From Tellurirhabdus bombi (lineage in GTDB: Bacteria > Bacteroidota > Bacteroidia > Cytophagales > Spirosomataceae), in NCBI RefSeq assembly GCF_021484805.1, contig NZ_CP090557.1, positions 4,724,001-4,788,000 on the forward strand: a stretch of DNA of 64,000 nt, in the 5' to 3' direction. Below, piece after piece: positions 52,518-59,647 of the stretch. Position numbers and translations under genes: made by a program. A model generated the notes under the pieces. The model was not told the origin of the DNA. It saw nothing but the letters and a program-made list of their open reading frames with translations, and made no database searches. The first letter of the stretch is position 1. Every line of letters begins with the position of its first letter.

Positions 52518-53417
52518 TTACCAAAGTTTCTCTGGATAGCTGTTGTTTTCGTGCAGACGCTTCAGCGAAGCCTGCACCAGGGGTTTGTCTTCTGGATAGG
52601 TAACACCGAACCACTCCGAGCGGCTCCGAAATACCTTACAAGCCCCCTGGTTGTTCTGAATTAAATGCATCACAATGGTTGGAATATAGAACTCAGCCTT
52701 GGGCGAATCGATGTTAGCACGGGCATATTCTTCGAACAACTCCTGAATAATGGGGAATACCGATGGCTTAAAGCCCCAAAAATTCATGGAAACGGGAGTT
52801 TCTGGCGACAAGGGTGTTGTGGTGTCGGCCTCTTCATAAACGATGGTCCCATCTTCCTGACGGTATATTTTTGTCCGCTCAATTACCGATGTTAGGTTTC
52901 CTTCTTCGTCTACTTCACAAACACCCCGCGATACAGATCCAAATTCGGACAGGGTATTCTGCACTTCGTAGCCTACCATCGCGTGTAGCGTATCATTCGT
53001 ATCATTAGTCAGGAAGTCGGCCATGATTTTAAAAGCTTCGTAGCCATAAAAATCATCGGCATTGATTACGGCAAAGGGCGTCTGGGTCTGCTCCTGGGCG
53101 CACAAAGTAGCATGGCCGGTTCCCCAGGGTTTTGTTCGGCTCACCGTTCCCAGATCTTCGGGAACATACGAGTCCAAGCTTTGGATAGCGTAGTCGAACT
53201 CGACTTTGCCTTCCAGCTTGGGCCGGAATATTTCTTCAAAATCTTCGCGCAGTTCTTCGCGAATGATAAAAACAATTTTGCCGAATCCCGCCCGGATGGC
53301 GTCGTACAGCGAATAGTCGATAATTGTTTCTCCGTTTGGCCCGAATTGATCGAGTTGTTTGATTCCGCCGTAGCGGCTACCCATTCCAGCAGCTAAGATA
53401 AGGAGCGTCGGTTGCAT
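52518..53417 (-). CDS. Sugar-phosphate nucleotidyltransferase
   Basis: A 299-residue nucleotidyl transferase. The nucleotide-binding loop is LILAAGMGSRYGGIKQLDQFGPNGET; NADDFYGYEAF holds the metal Asp pair; PVSMNFWGFKPS and AEFYIPTIV follow. The closest known class is glucose-1-phosphate nucleotidyltransferases (UTP- or dTTP-using), but the short form with YGGIKQLD is a Bacteroidota type often labelled NTP transferase domain protein. No sugar biosynthesis neighbours. The -7 element and terminator make it a single-gene unit. Confidence 0.85.
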   Translation of the reverse strand: MQPTLLILAAGMGSRYGGIKQLDQFGPNGETIIDYSLYDAIRAGFGKIVFIIREELREDFEEIFRPKLEGKVEFDYAIQSLDSYVPEDLGTVSRTKPWGTGHATLCAQEQTQTPFAVINADDFYGYEAFKIMADFLTNDTNDTLHAMVGYEVQNTLSEFGSVSRGVCEVDEEGNLTSVIERTKIYRQEDGTIVYEEADTTTPLSPETPVSMNFWGFKPSVFPIIQELFEEYARANIDSPKAEFYIPTIVMHLIQNNQGACKVFRSRSEWFGVTYPEDKPLVQASLKRLHENNSYPEKLW

Positions 53418-53478
53418 TCGTCTTTGGTTTAATCAATTAGCTGTGCGACAAAGCCCATGTCTGGCTTTTAACACGCGC

Positions 53479-53486
53479 CAAAGTTA
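53479..53486 (-). promoter_or_regulatory. Candidate -7 element of the nucleotidyltransferase gene
   Basis: TAACTTTG on the minus strand, an exact TAnnTTTG, 61 bases before the ATG. The -33 position reads TTC instead of TTG. Confidence 0.5.
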
Positions 53487-53636
53487 CTGAAAGGTTTCAC
53501 TTGCGGAATACCCTTTTAGTCGAGTTACGGCTTTATTAAAAGATTTATGTTCGATCTCTTTCTATCTCCGAACCACTTAATCATGTTTTCGGAAAATTTT
53601 TTCTATAAAATGTTATAAATATATAATTTGTTTTTA

Positions 53637-53669
53637 TAATTGTAATCAAAGCAATAATTGTCAAAGCAA
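53637..53669. promoter_or_regulatory. Tandem direct repeat upstream of hmgA
   Basis: TAATTGT-AAT-CAAAGCAA (53637-53654) is followed immediately by TAATTGT-CAAAGCAA (53655-53669), ending two bases before the hmgA ATG at 53672. Two adjacent copies of the same composite word suggest a regulator or translational site. Confidence 0.4.
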
Positions 53670-53671
53670 CT

Positions 53672-54847
53672 ATGCCTTTTTACCATACACTCGGACAGAT
53701 TCCTCCTAAACGGCATACACAGTTTGAGAAACCAACTGGTACAGGCTTGTACTATGAGCAATTATTTGGCACTATCGGTTTTGACGGCATGTCTTCCCTG
53801 CTTTACCATACGCATCGGCCTACCATGGTGAAAGAGGTACTGGAGAGCGTGGACATGACGCCTAAATTGGCCGTTGAGAAGAATCTGTTATCCCGCAAAT
53901 TGCTTGGCTTTCAAATCGATTCCAAGGATGATTTTCTGGAAAGCCGGGTTCCGTTGCTGGTCAATAAAGACCTTGTTATGGGTTTGGCGGCTCCCCGCCA
54001 GTCGATGACGGATTACTTCTATAAAAATGCCGATGCCGACGAGTTGCTTTTTATCCATCGGGGCTCCGGTCGTTTGCGAACACTCGTGGGTACTATTCCT
54101 TTTGAGTACGGGGATTACCTGATCATTCCACGAGGTATGATTTACCAGATTGAATTTGATCAACCTACCGGGAGAGAAGCGGACAATCGGTTACTTTATC
54201 TGGAATCGCACTCCCCTATTTATACGCCCAAGCGCTACCGAAATCACTTTGGCCAGCTTTTGGAGCACGCACCTTTCTGCGAACGCGATATCAAACGACC
54301 GCAGGATTTGGAAACGCACGATGAAAAAGGCGATTTTCTACTGAAGATTAAAAAGCAGGGGGCTTTACATTCGCTGGTGTACGCCTCGCACCCGTTTGAT
54401 GTCGTAGGCTGGGATGGCTACAATTACCCGTACGGTTTTTCCATTTTCAACTTCGAGCCTATTACCGGACGTATTCACCAGCCACCGCCCGTTCACCAGA
54501 CTTTTCAGACCGATTCGTTTGTGGTTTGTTCGTTTTGCCCGCGCCTCTACGACTACCATCCGAAAGCCATTCCGGCTCCTTACAATCATTCAAACATTGA
54601 TTCGGACGAAGTTATCTATTATGTCGATGGCGATTTTATGAGTCGGAACGACATTGCGCCGGGCCACATTACGCTACACCCAGGAGGCATCCCGCACGGA
54701 CCACATCCCGGTGCGATGGAACGGAGCATTGGCAAGAAAGAAACCGCTGAATACGCCGTCATGGTCGATACGTTCCGGCCGTTTATGCTGACTGAGCAGG
54801 CCATGCAACTCGATGATGGCAAATACTATAAATCTTGGTTAGAATAA
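53672..54847 (+). CDS. hmgA: Homogentisate 1,2-dioxygenase
   Basis: Opens the aromatic ring of homogentisate to maleylacetoacetate, in the cytoplasm with Fe(II). The 391-residue protein has the cupin-like family segments DELLFIHRGSGRLRTLVG, PRGMIYQIEFDQP, and the C-terminal block VIYYVDGDFMSRNDIAPGHITL with HPGGIPHGPHPG that carries iron-ligand histidines. It is shorter than the 430-450-residue proteobacterial form, as usual for the Bacteroidota type. First gene of an operon with hpd 15 bases on. Confidence 0.93.
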   Translation: MPFYHTLGQIPPKRHTQFEKPTGTGLYYEQLFGTIGFDGMSSLLYHTHRPTMVKEVLESVDMTPKLAVEKNLLSRKLLGFQIDSKDDFLESRVPLLVNKDLVMGLAAPRQSMTDYFYKNADADELLFIHRGSGRLRTLVGTIPFEYGDYLIIPRGMIYQIEFDQPTGREADNRLLYLESHSPIYTPKRYRNHFGQLLEHAPFCERDIKRPQDLETHDEKGDFLLKIKKQGALHSLVYASHPFDVVGWDGYNYPYGFSIFNFEPITGRIHQPPPVHQTFQTDSFVVCSFCPRLYDYHPKAIPAPYNHSNIDSDEVIYYVDGDFMSRNDIAPGHITLHPGGIPHGPHPGAMERSIGKKETAEYAVMVDTFRPFMLTEQAMQLDDGKYYKSWLE

Positions 54848-54862
54848 CGAAATCAACAAGCT

Positions 54863-55999
54863 ATGGAAACTTTAGAAATTCTAAAAACAGAAAATACTTC
54901 ACCCGAAACAGCGGATTTTCTCCCGCTCAACGGCACCGATTACATTGAACTATACGTCAGTAACGCCCGGCAATCTGCGCACTATTTTCAGAGCGCGTTT
55001 GGCTTTCAGCCGCTGGCCCACGCGGGCCTGGAAACGGGCTTGCGGGATCGCGAATCGTATGTACTGGTACAAGATAAAATCCGCTTGGTGTTAACGTCTC
55101 CGCTCCACGGCGGCACCGAGATCGGGCAGCATATCGACAAACACGGCGACGGCGTTCGCGTGGTGGCTCTGTGGGTAGACGATGCCACCAAAGCCTTTGA
55201 AGAAACCACCCGCCGGGGCGCTATGGCGTACTTAAAGCCAACGCGCGAGGAAGATGATCACGGTTATGTGGTTCGCTCAGGCATACGAACCTACGGCGAT
55301 ACGGTCCATATTTTTGTTGAACGAAAGGCATATAAAGGCATTTTCTTACCTGGTTACGCCGCCTGGAATCCGCATTATTGCCCAGCACCGGCGGGCCTGA
55401 AATACGTCGATCACATGGTTGGAAACGTGGGCTGGAATGAAATGAACAGTTGGGTGGATTTCTACGCCAATGTCATGGGTTTCAAGCAGCTTGTTTCCTT
55501 TGATGACAACGATATTTCCACCGACTACACGGCGCTGATGAGCAAGGTAATGAGCAACGGCAATGGACGGATCAAATTCCCCATTAATGAACCCGCCGAC
55601 GGCAAGAAAAAATCGCAGGTGGAAGAATACCTGGACTTCTACGGCGGCGCGGGCATTCAGCACATCGCCGTCGCAACCGATGATATTGTGGAGACGGTAA
55701 CGGCCCTGCGCAACCGGGGCGTTGAGTTTTTGCAAGTACCCGACGTATATTATTCCGATTTACAAGAGCGAGTGGGAAAAATTGACGAGGAAATGGCAGC
55801 GCTACAAGCACTGGGCATTCTGGTCGACCGTGACGACGAGGGGTATTTGCTGCAAATTTTCACCAAGCCCGTTTGCCCGCGTCCTACCCTTTTCTTCGAG
55901 ATCATTCAACGCAAAGGCGCTAAATCATTCGGTAAGGGTAATTTCAAAGCCTTGTTTGAAGCCATTGAACGAGAACAGGAACTACGCGGAACGCTCTAA
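54863..55999 (+). CDS. hpd: 4-hydroxyphenylpyruvate dioxygenase
   Basis: Converts 4-hydroxyphenylpyruvate to homogentisate with Fe(II). The 378-residue protein has two vicinal-oxygen-chelate domains (about 21-150 and 175-330). Iron ligands fit His in KYVDHMVGNVG, His in GIQHIAVATDD and Glu in TLFFEIIQRKG. The C-terminal GKGNFKALFEAIEREQ helix is that of functional HPPD. Placed between hmgA and the phenylalanine hydroxylase gene with gaps of 15 and 4 bases. Confidence 0.96.
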   Translation: METLEILKTENTSPETADFLPLNGTDYIELYVSNARQSAHYFQSAFGFQPLAHAGLETGLRDRESYVLVQDKIRLVLTSPLHGGTEIGQHIDKHGDGVRVVALWVDDATKAFEETTRRGAMAYLKPTREEDDHGYVVRSGIRTYGDTVHIFVERKAYKGIFLPGYAAWNPHYCPAPAGLKYVDHMVGNVGWNEMNSWVDFYANVMGFKQLVSFDDNDISTDYTALMSKVMSNGNGRIKFPINEPADGKKKSQVEEYLDFYGGAGIQHIAVATDDIVETVTALRNRGVEFLQVPDVYYSDLQERVGKIDEEMAALQALGILVDRDDEGYLLQIFTKPVCPRPTLFFEIIQRKGAKSFGKGNFKALFEAIEREQELRGTL

Positions 56000-56003
56000 G
56001 GCC

Positions 56004-56747
56004 ATGCACCAGCACTATTCTAAATATACGTCTGAAGACCAGGAAGTTTGGCAGCTGCTGTTTGCCCGACAGCTGGCTCAACTGCCGGATAAAGCCAGCC
56101 AGGATTATCTGGCCGGCATCGATAAAGTTGGTTTTGTTGCCGATCATATCCCAGATTTTGAGCGGGAATTAAACCCACGTTTGGAGAAACTAACGGGCTG
56201 GCGCGTCTCGGCGGTTCCGGGCCTGATTGACAACCGTACTTTTTTTGAATTGATGGCTAACCGCAATTTTCCGGCGACTACCTGGCTTCGTCGGCGCGAA
56301 CAGCTCGACTATTTGCAGGAGCCCGATATGTTCCACGACACGTTCGGCCACGTTCCAATGCTGTCCAACCAGGCGTTCTGCGATTTTCTGGCTGCGCTGA
56401 GCCGCATCGCGCTGGATCATGTGGAAAACGAAGAAGCCATCAACATGATTTCGCGGCTTTACTGGTATACCGTCGAGTTTGGCTTGATTCAGGAACCCAC
56501 GGGGCAGCAGGGCAACCAGCTTCGCATCTACGGCGGCGGCATTCTTTCATCGTTGGGCGAAACAACCTACAGCTTGTACAGCGCCGAGCCGCAGCGGCTT
56601 CCTTATCAGGTCGAGACTCTGCTGAAGACGCCGTATATCATTGACCGCTATCAGGATCGGTATTTTGTCATTGATTCGTACGAGCAGCTCTATCATTCGA
56701 TTCCCGAAATTGAAGCGACACTGGAAGAGTTGCTCGTCGGTGGTTAA
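56004..56747 (+). CDS. phhA: Phenylalanine 4-monooxygenase
   Basis: A 247-residue pterin-dependent aromatic amino acid hydroxylase that makes tyrosine from phenylalanine. The iron ligands are His111 and His116 in FHDTFGHVPML and Glu158 in YWYTVEFGLIQE; the pterin region GLIDNRTFFELMANRNFP is conserved. The frame is open much further upstream inside hpd, but ATG 56004, four bases after the hpd stop, gives the normal bacterial length and start. No pterin-4a-carbinolamine dehydratase gene is nearby. Confidence 0.94.
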   Translation: MHQHYSKYTSEDQEVWQLLFARQLAQLPDKASQDYLAGIDKVGFVADHIPDFERELNPRLEKLTGWRVSAVPGLIDNRTFFELMANRNFPATTWLRRREQLDYLQEPDMFHDTFGHVPMLSNQAFCDFLAALSRIALDHVENEEAINMISRLYWYTVEFGLIQEPTGQQGNQLRIYGGGILSSLGETTYSLYSAEPQRLPYQVETLLKTPYIIDRYQDRYFVIDSYEQLYHSIPEIEATLEELLVGG

Positions 56748-56761
56748 TTTTATGTCGTTTG

Positions 56762-56774
56762 CTTCATTATGAAG
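56762..56774. promoter_or_regulatory. Palindrome CTTCAT-T-ATGAAG, candidate MarR operator
   Basis: A perfect 6-1-6 inverted repeat directly upstream of (two bases from) the -7 element of the marR gene. The position in the promoter spacer fits autorepression. Confidence 0.45.
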
Positions 56775-56776
56775 AT

Positions 56777-56784
56777 TAATTTTG
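56777..56784 (+). promoter_or_regulatory. Candidate -7 element of marR-fahA (TAATTTTG)
   Basis: Exact TAnnTTTG, 28 bases before the marR ATG. It suggests that marR and fahA have their own promoter, separate from hmgA-hpd-phhA. Confidence 0.6.
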
Positions 56785-56812
56785 CAGCTTGCACTCTTAA
56801 TTTCATTGGTAG

Positions 56813-57250
56813 ATGACCCACCCGTCCGATCAGCGCGCGTATTTTTTCAAGATTGATACAACCATTAAAAAGATTCGGAACGCCCTCCAAAAGCGTTTCA
56901 ATGAGGCAGGTTTTGATCTGACGGTTGATCAGTGGGTTTTAATGGATCATGTTGCGCGTAATCCCGGGATTAGTCAGAATACATTGTCCGAGCTTACCAC
57001 CAAGGATGCCCCAACGGTAACGCGGATCATTGATTTGTTGACTAAAAAGAAACTCGTCGAGCGGCGCATGGCAGAAGACGACCGGCGGAAATTCCTGATT
57101 CATCTGACGGATATCGGCGACCAGAAATACAATGAAATCCTACCGCTTGTGATTGAAATCCGGCGGCGTGGCTGGGGTGATTTAAGCGAAGAAGATTACC
57201 AGCATTTTGTCCGGATTATGGATTCAATCTACCGTAATTTTAACGAGTAG
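56813..57250 (+). CDS. MarR-family regulator
   Basis: A 145-residue winged-helix repressor: FNEAGFDLTVDQWVLMDHVA, helix-turn-helix ISQNTLSELTTKDAPTVTRIIDLL, and wing VERRMAEDDRRKFLIHLT. MarR proteins often sense aromatic acids. Its place inside the phenylalanine/tyrosine block makes it the likely regulator of these genes, with homogentisate or a related acid as possible inducer (inference). It has a palindrome and -7 element upstream. Confidence 0.92.
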   Translation: MTHPSDQRAYFFKIDTTIKKIRNALQKRFNEAGFDLTVDQWVLMDHVARNPGISQNTLSELTTKDAPTVTRIIDLLTKKKLVERRMAEDDRRKFLIHLTDIGDQKYNEILPLVIEIRRRGWGDLSEEDYQHFVRIMDSIYRNFNE

Positions 57251-57281
57251 TCAGGAGTCAGTGTAGCTTTTGTTTTAACCT

Positions 57282-58460
57282 ATGAGTCTTCCCTACGGCA
57301 TTTTCAGTTACAACAACGCACCTCCACGAATGGGCGTTTTGGTCGGAGATTCCGTTCTCGATCTTAAGGTGGCGGCTTCGCAAGGTTTTTTTGAAGGCAT
57401 TATGCTGGATACGGTCGTTTTTGAACAGCCTTTTCTCAATGATTTTATGGCGTTGGGAAAGGATACTCATCAGGCTGTTCAGCAGCGTTTGCAGTCTATG
57501 CTTTCGTCTGGCAGCTTTGAAGTAAGCGACGAAACCATTTTTATACCCTATCCGCAGGTGACGATGCACTTGCCTATTCGGATTGGCGATTACACTGATT
57601 TTTACGCAGGGATAGAACACGCCCGCCACGTTGGCCAAATGTTCCGGCCTGACAGTGACCCGCTGCTCCCCAACTATCGGCACATGCCCATTGCCTATCA
57701 TGGTCGGGCATCGTCCATTGTTGTTTCCGGTACGCCCATCAAACGCCCTCACGGCCAGTATTTAAACACTGACCAACAGCCGGTTTTCGGGCCGACAAAG
57801 GCGCTTGATTTTGAGTTGGAACTGGGCATCGTCATTGGCAAAGCCTCCGAACTGAGTCAGCCCGTTTCAGTGGATCAGGCTGACGACTATGTTTTTGGCT
57901 TTGTGTTGTTTAACGACTGGTCAGCGCGCGACGTTCAACGCTGGGAGTACCAGCCTTTGGGTCCTTTTTTGGGGAAAAATTTTGCCTCTTCCATCTCGCC
58001 TTGGGTAGTACCCCTGGAAGCGCTGGTCCCTCACCAGATCGAAGGCCCTATTCAATCCCCGACGCCACTGCCTTATTTACAAGCTCCTGAACAGAAGCAC
58101 TTTGCCATTGATTTTGAAGTAAGCCTTAAAACGGCGGAGGGTATCGAAACAGTTATTAGTCGCACCAGTAGCCGCCATTTGTACTGGTCAATTGCCCAGA
58201 TGATTGCTCATCATACCAGCAACGGCTGTAACCTTAATGTTGGTGATTTGCTAGCTACGGGAACAATATCCGGGACAGAGGCAAACACGTATGGCTCCCT
58301 GCTTGAATTGAGCTGGAACGGAACTCAACCACTCCAGTTATCTGATAACACGAGCCGCACCTTTCTGGAAGACGGCGACACGCTGACAATACGTGGCTGG
58401 GCGGGTAAAAGTGAGCAAAGAGTAGATTTTGGGGAAGTAAGCGGAACGGTTGTTCCTTAA
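57282..58460 (+). CDS. fahA: Fumarylacetoacetase
   Basis: Last enzyme of tyrosine catabolism; splits fumarylacetoacetate to fumarate and acetoacetate. The 392-residue protein has the N-terminal SH3-like domain (PYGIFSYNNAPPRMGVLVGD), the metal-binding YTDFYAGIEHARHVG, FELELGIVIGKASEL, VLFNDWSARDVQRWEYQPLG and the catalytic-loop segments LPNYRHMPIAYHGRASS. Slightly shorter than the 420-residue animal enzyme. It follows marR by 31 bases. Confidence 0.95.
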   Translation: MSLPYGIFSYNNAPPRMGVLVGDSVLDLKVAASQGFFEGIMLDTVVFEQPFLNDFMALGKDTHQAVQQRLQSMLSSGSFEVSDETIFIPYPQVTMHLPIRIGDYTDFYAGIEHARHVGQMFRPDSDPLLPNYRHMPIAYHGRASSIVVSGTPIKRPHGQYLNTDQQPVFGPTKALDFELELGIVIGKASELSQPVSVDQADDYVFGFVLFNDWSARDVQRWEYQPLGPFLGKNFASSISPWVVPLEALVPHQIEGPIQSPTPLPYLQAPEQKHFAIDFEVSLKTAEGIETVISRTSSRHLYWSIAQMIAHHTSNGCNLNVGDLLATGTISGTEANTYGSLLELSWNGTQPLQLSDNTSRTFLEDGDTLTIRGWAGKSEQRVDFGEVSGTVVP

Positions 58461-58498
58461 CCTTTATGCCAACTTTTTAATTTCCTTTTGCGAAATTA

Positions 58499-58529
58499 TT
58501 GCCTTTTTCTTTGGCTAAAGTTATATTTC
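58499..58529 (+). promoter_or_regulatory. Possible promoter of the DUF1801 gene
   Basis: TTG (58499-58501), 20 bases, TATATTTC (58522-58529): one mismatch to TAnnTTTG and one base longer than the usual spacing. It is 22 bases before the ATG. Confidence 0.4.
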
Positions 58530-58551
58530 CCAAAAACTAAACCTTTACACG

Positions 58552-58911
58552 ATGAGCACCGTTGAATCTTTCTTGGACGATTTTAAACCAGAAGTACGAG
58601 AAACTGCATTGAAAGTGCGGACCTTGGTACGAAGTGTCTTTCCTGAAGCCAGCGAAGAATTGCGCCCAACCTACCGAACGATTGCCTACGGCAGCTCTTC
58701 TAAAATGGCCGATGAAGTATGTTACATTGCCCCCCTTTCATCGTCCGTCAATCTTGGGTTTCATTTTGGCACCCAACTCCCCGACCCGAACGGACTTCTG
58801 CGCGGTACGGGCAAACTCATGCGACACCTGAAACTGGAGTCACCGGAAGAAGTAAATAATCCGGCGGTTAAAGTTTTGCTGGAAGCGGCCAAGACGCACG
58901 CCAGCTTCTAA
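58552..58911 (+). CDS. DUF1801 (YdhG/YjhX-like) domain protein
   Basis: A 119-residue protein of the DUF1801 fold: residues with FLDDFKPEVRETALKVRTLV, an AYGSSSKMADEVCYIAPL middle strand and LRGTGKLMRHLKLESPEEV near the end. It belongs to a family of small cytoplasmic iron-chaperone-like/SRPBCC-adjacent proteins whose role is not settled. It is a single gene followed by a long perfect hairpin. Confidence 0.82.
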   Translation: MSTVESFLDDFKPEVRETALKVRTLVRSVFPEASEELRPTYRTIAYGSSSKMADEVCYIAPLSSSVNLGFHFGTQLPDPNGLLRGTGKLMRHLKLESPEEVNNPAVKVLLEAAKTHASF

Positions 58912-58918
58912 TAAGTGG

Positions 58919-58958
58919 GGTACGCGGTATTCCCGAAGCTTCAAGAATACCGCGTACC
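58919..58958. terminator. Long perfect hairpin between convergent genes
   Basis: GGTACGCGGTATTC (58919-58932) and GAATACCGCGTACC (58945-58958): a perfect 14-bp stem with a 12-base loop. No long T-run. Confidence 0.65.
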
Positions 58959-58968
58959 TGTCAACTTC

Positions 58969-59577
58969 TTAAGGCTTTGCGCCTACACCCATGCGCCGCA
59001 GGAAGTTTTCCAGCGGTTCAAGGTCCATTTCTTTCCGGCGTTGGTTGATATTGGCTAAATCCTCAACTGGATACAAATCTTTTTCGCCTTTGTTGTTGAT
59101 GTGAATTTGCGTCCCGTAAACCTGCTTCTCTTTTTTCTGCACTTTCACCAAATCAGTCAATACCGCCGCACTGGCTTTATCGATATTCCCTTTTTGAGCT
59201 GCTTCGGTGATGATGGGCAGGTATTTTTCGTGAACCGCCCGATCAGTGCTGTGCTGAATGATCAGAAAAGCTACCTGGTCCAACGGTTGCCCAACCACAT
59301 CTTTTCCGGGGTATTTCCCTACTTTCTGGATGATATCCTCCACCTCTTTCAGGTGTTGCTGATCCATTTCTTTTATTTTCTGACGTGCATCCTGCGATTC
59401 TTTGGCACCCCAGCCATACTGGCGCTCCAACTCATCGTATTTTGCCCGTTCCTTCTGATCTATATCGTAAATTTTGGAAAGTTTATTCCTTATCTCCGTG
59501 TTATTGGATGCTTGCTGCGCCTGTAAACTGCCCGTCAACAGACTAAAAAAAGCCAACAGTGAAAGAATCTTTTTCAT
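58969..59577 (-). CDS. Exported DUF6624-like protein
   Basis: A 202-residue exported protein: signal peptide MKKILSLLAFFSLLTGSLQAQ followed by a helical domain with VAFLIIQHSTDRAVHEKYLP and KKEKQVYGTQIHIN. From memory this is the DUF6624 family (small helical proteins of Bacteroidota with IQH and YGTQ motifs); function unknown. It is encoded upstream of nothing co-directional within 70 bases, next to ggt, which may follow in another unit. Confidence 0.75.
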   Translation of the reverse strand: MKKILSLLAFFSLLTGSLQAQQASNNTEIRNKLSKIYDIDQKERAKYDELERQYGWGAKESQDARQKIKEMDQQHLKEVEDIIQKVGKYPGKDVVGQPLDQVAFLIIQHSTDRAVHEKYLPIITEAAQKGNIDKASAAVLTDLVKVQKKEKQVYGTQIHINNKGEKDLYPVEDLANINQRRKEMDLEPLENFLRRMGVGAKP

Positions 59578-59647
59578 GGGTTAATTTTTATGAATTCGGT
59601 GTGTTGCTTTAACAGGCTTATAATGAGATTGTTTAAAAATTCTACGC

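Noticed and set aside
55722-56003. A long 5' extension of the phenylalanine hydroxylase frame
   Set aside because: It lies inside hpd in another phase, and the normal start of the family (MHQHYSKY) is at 56004.
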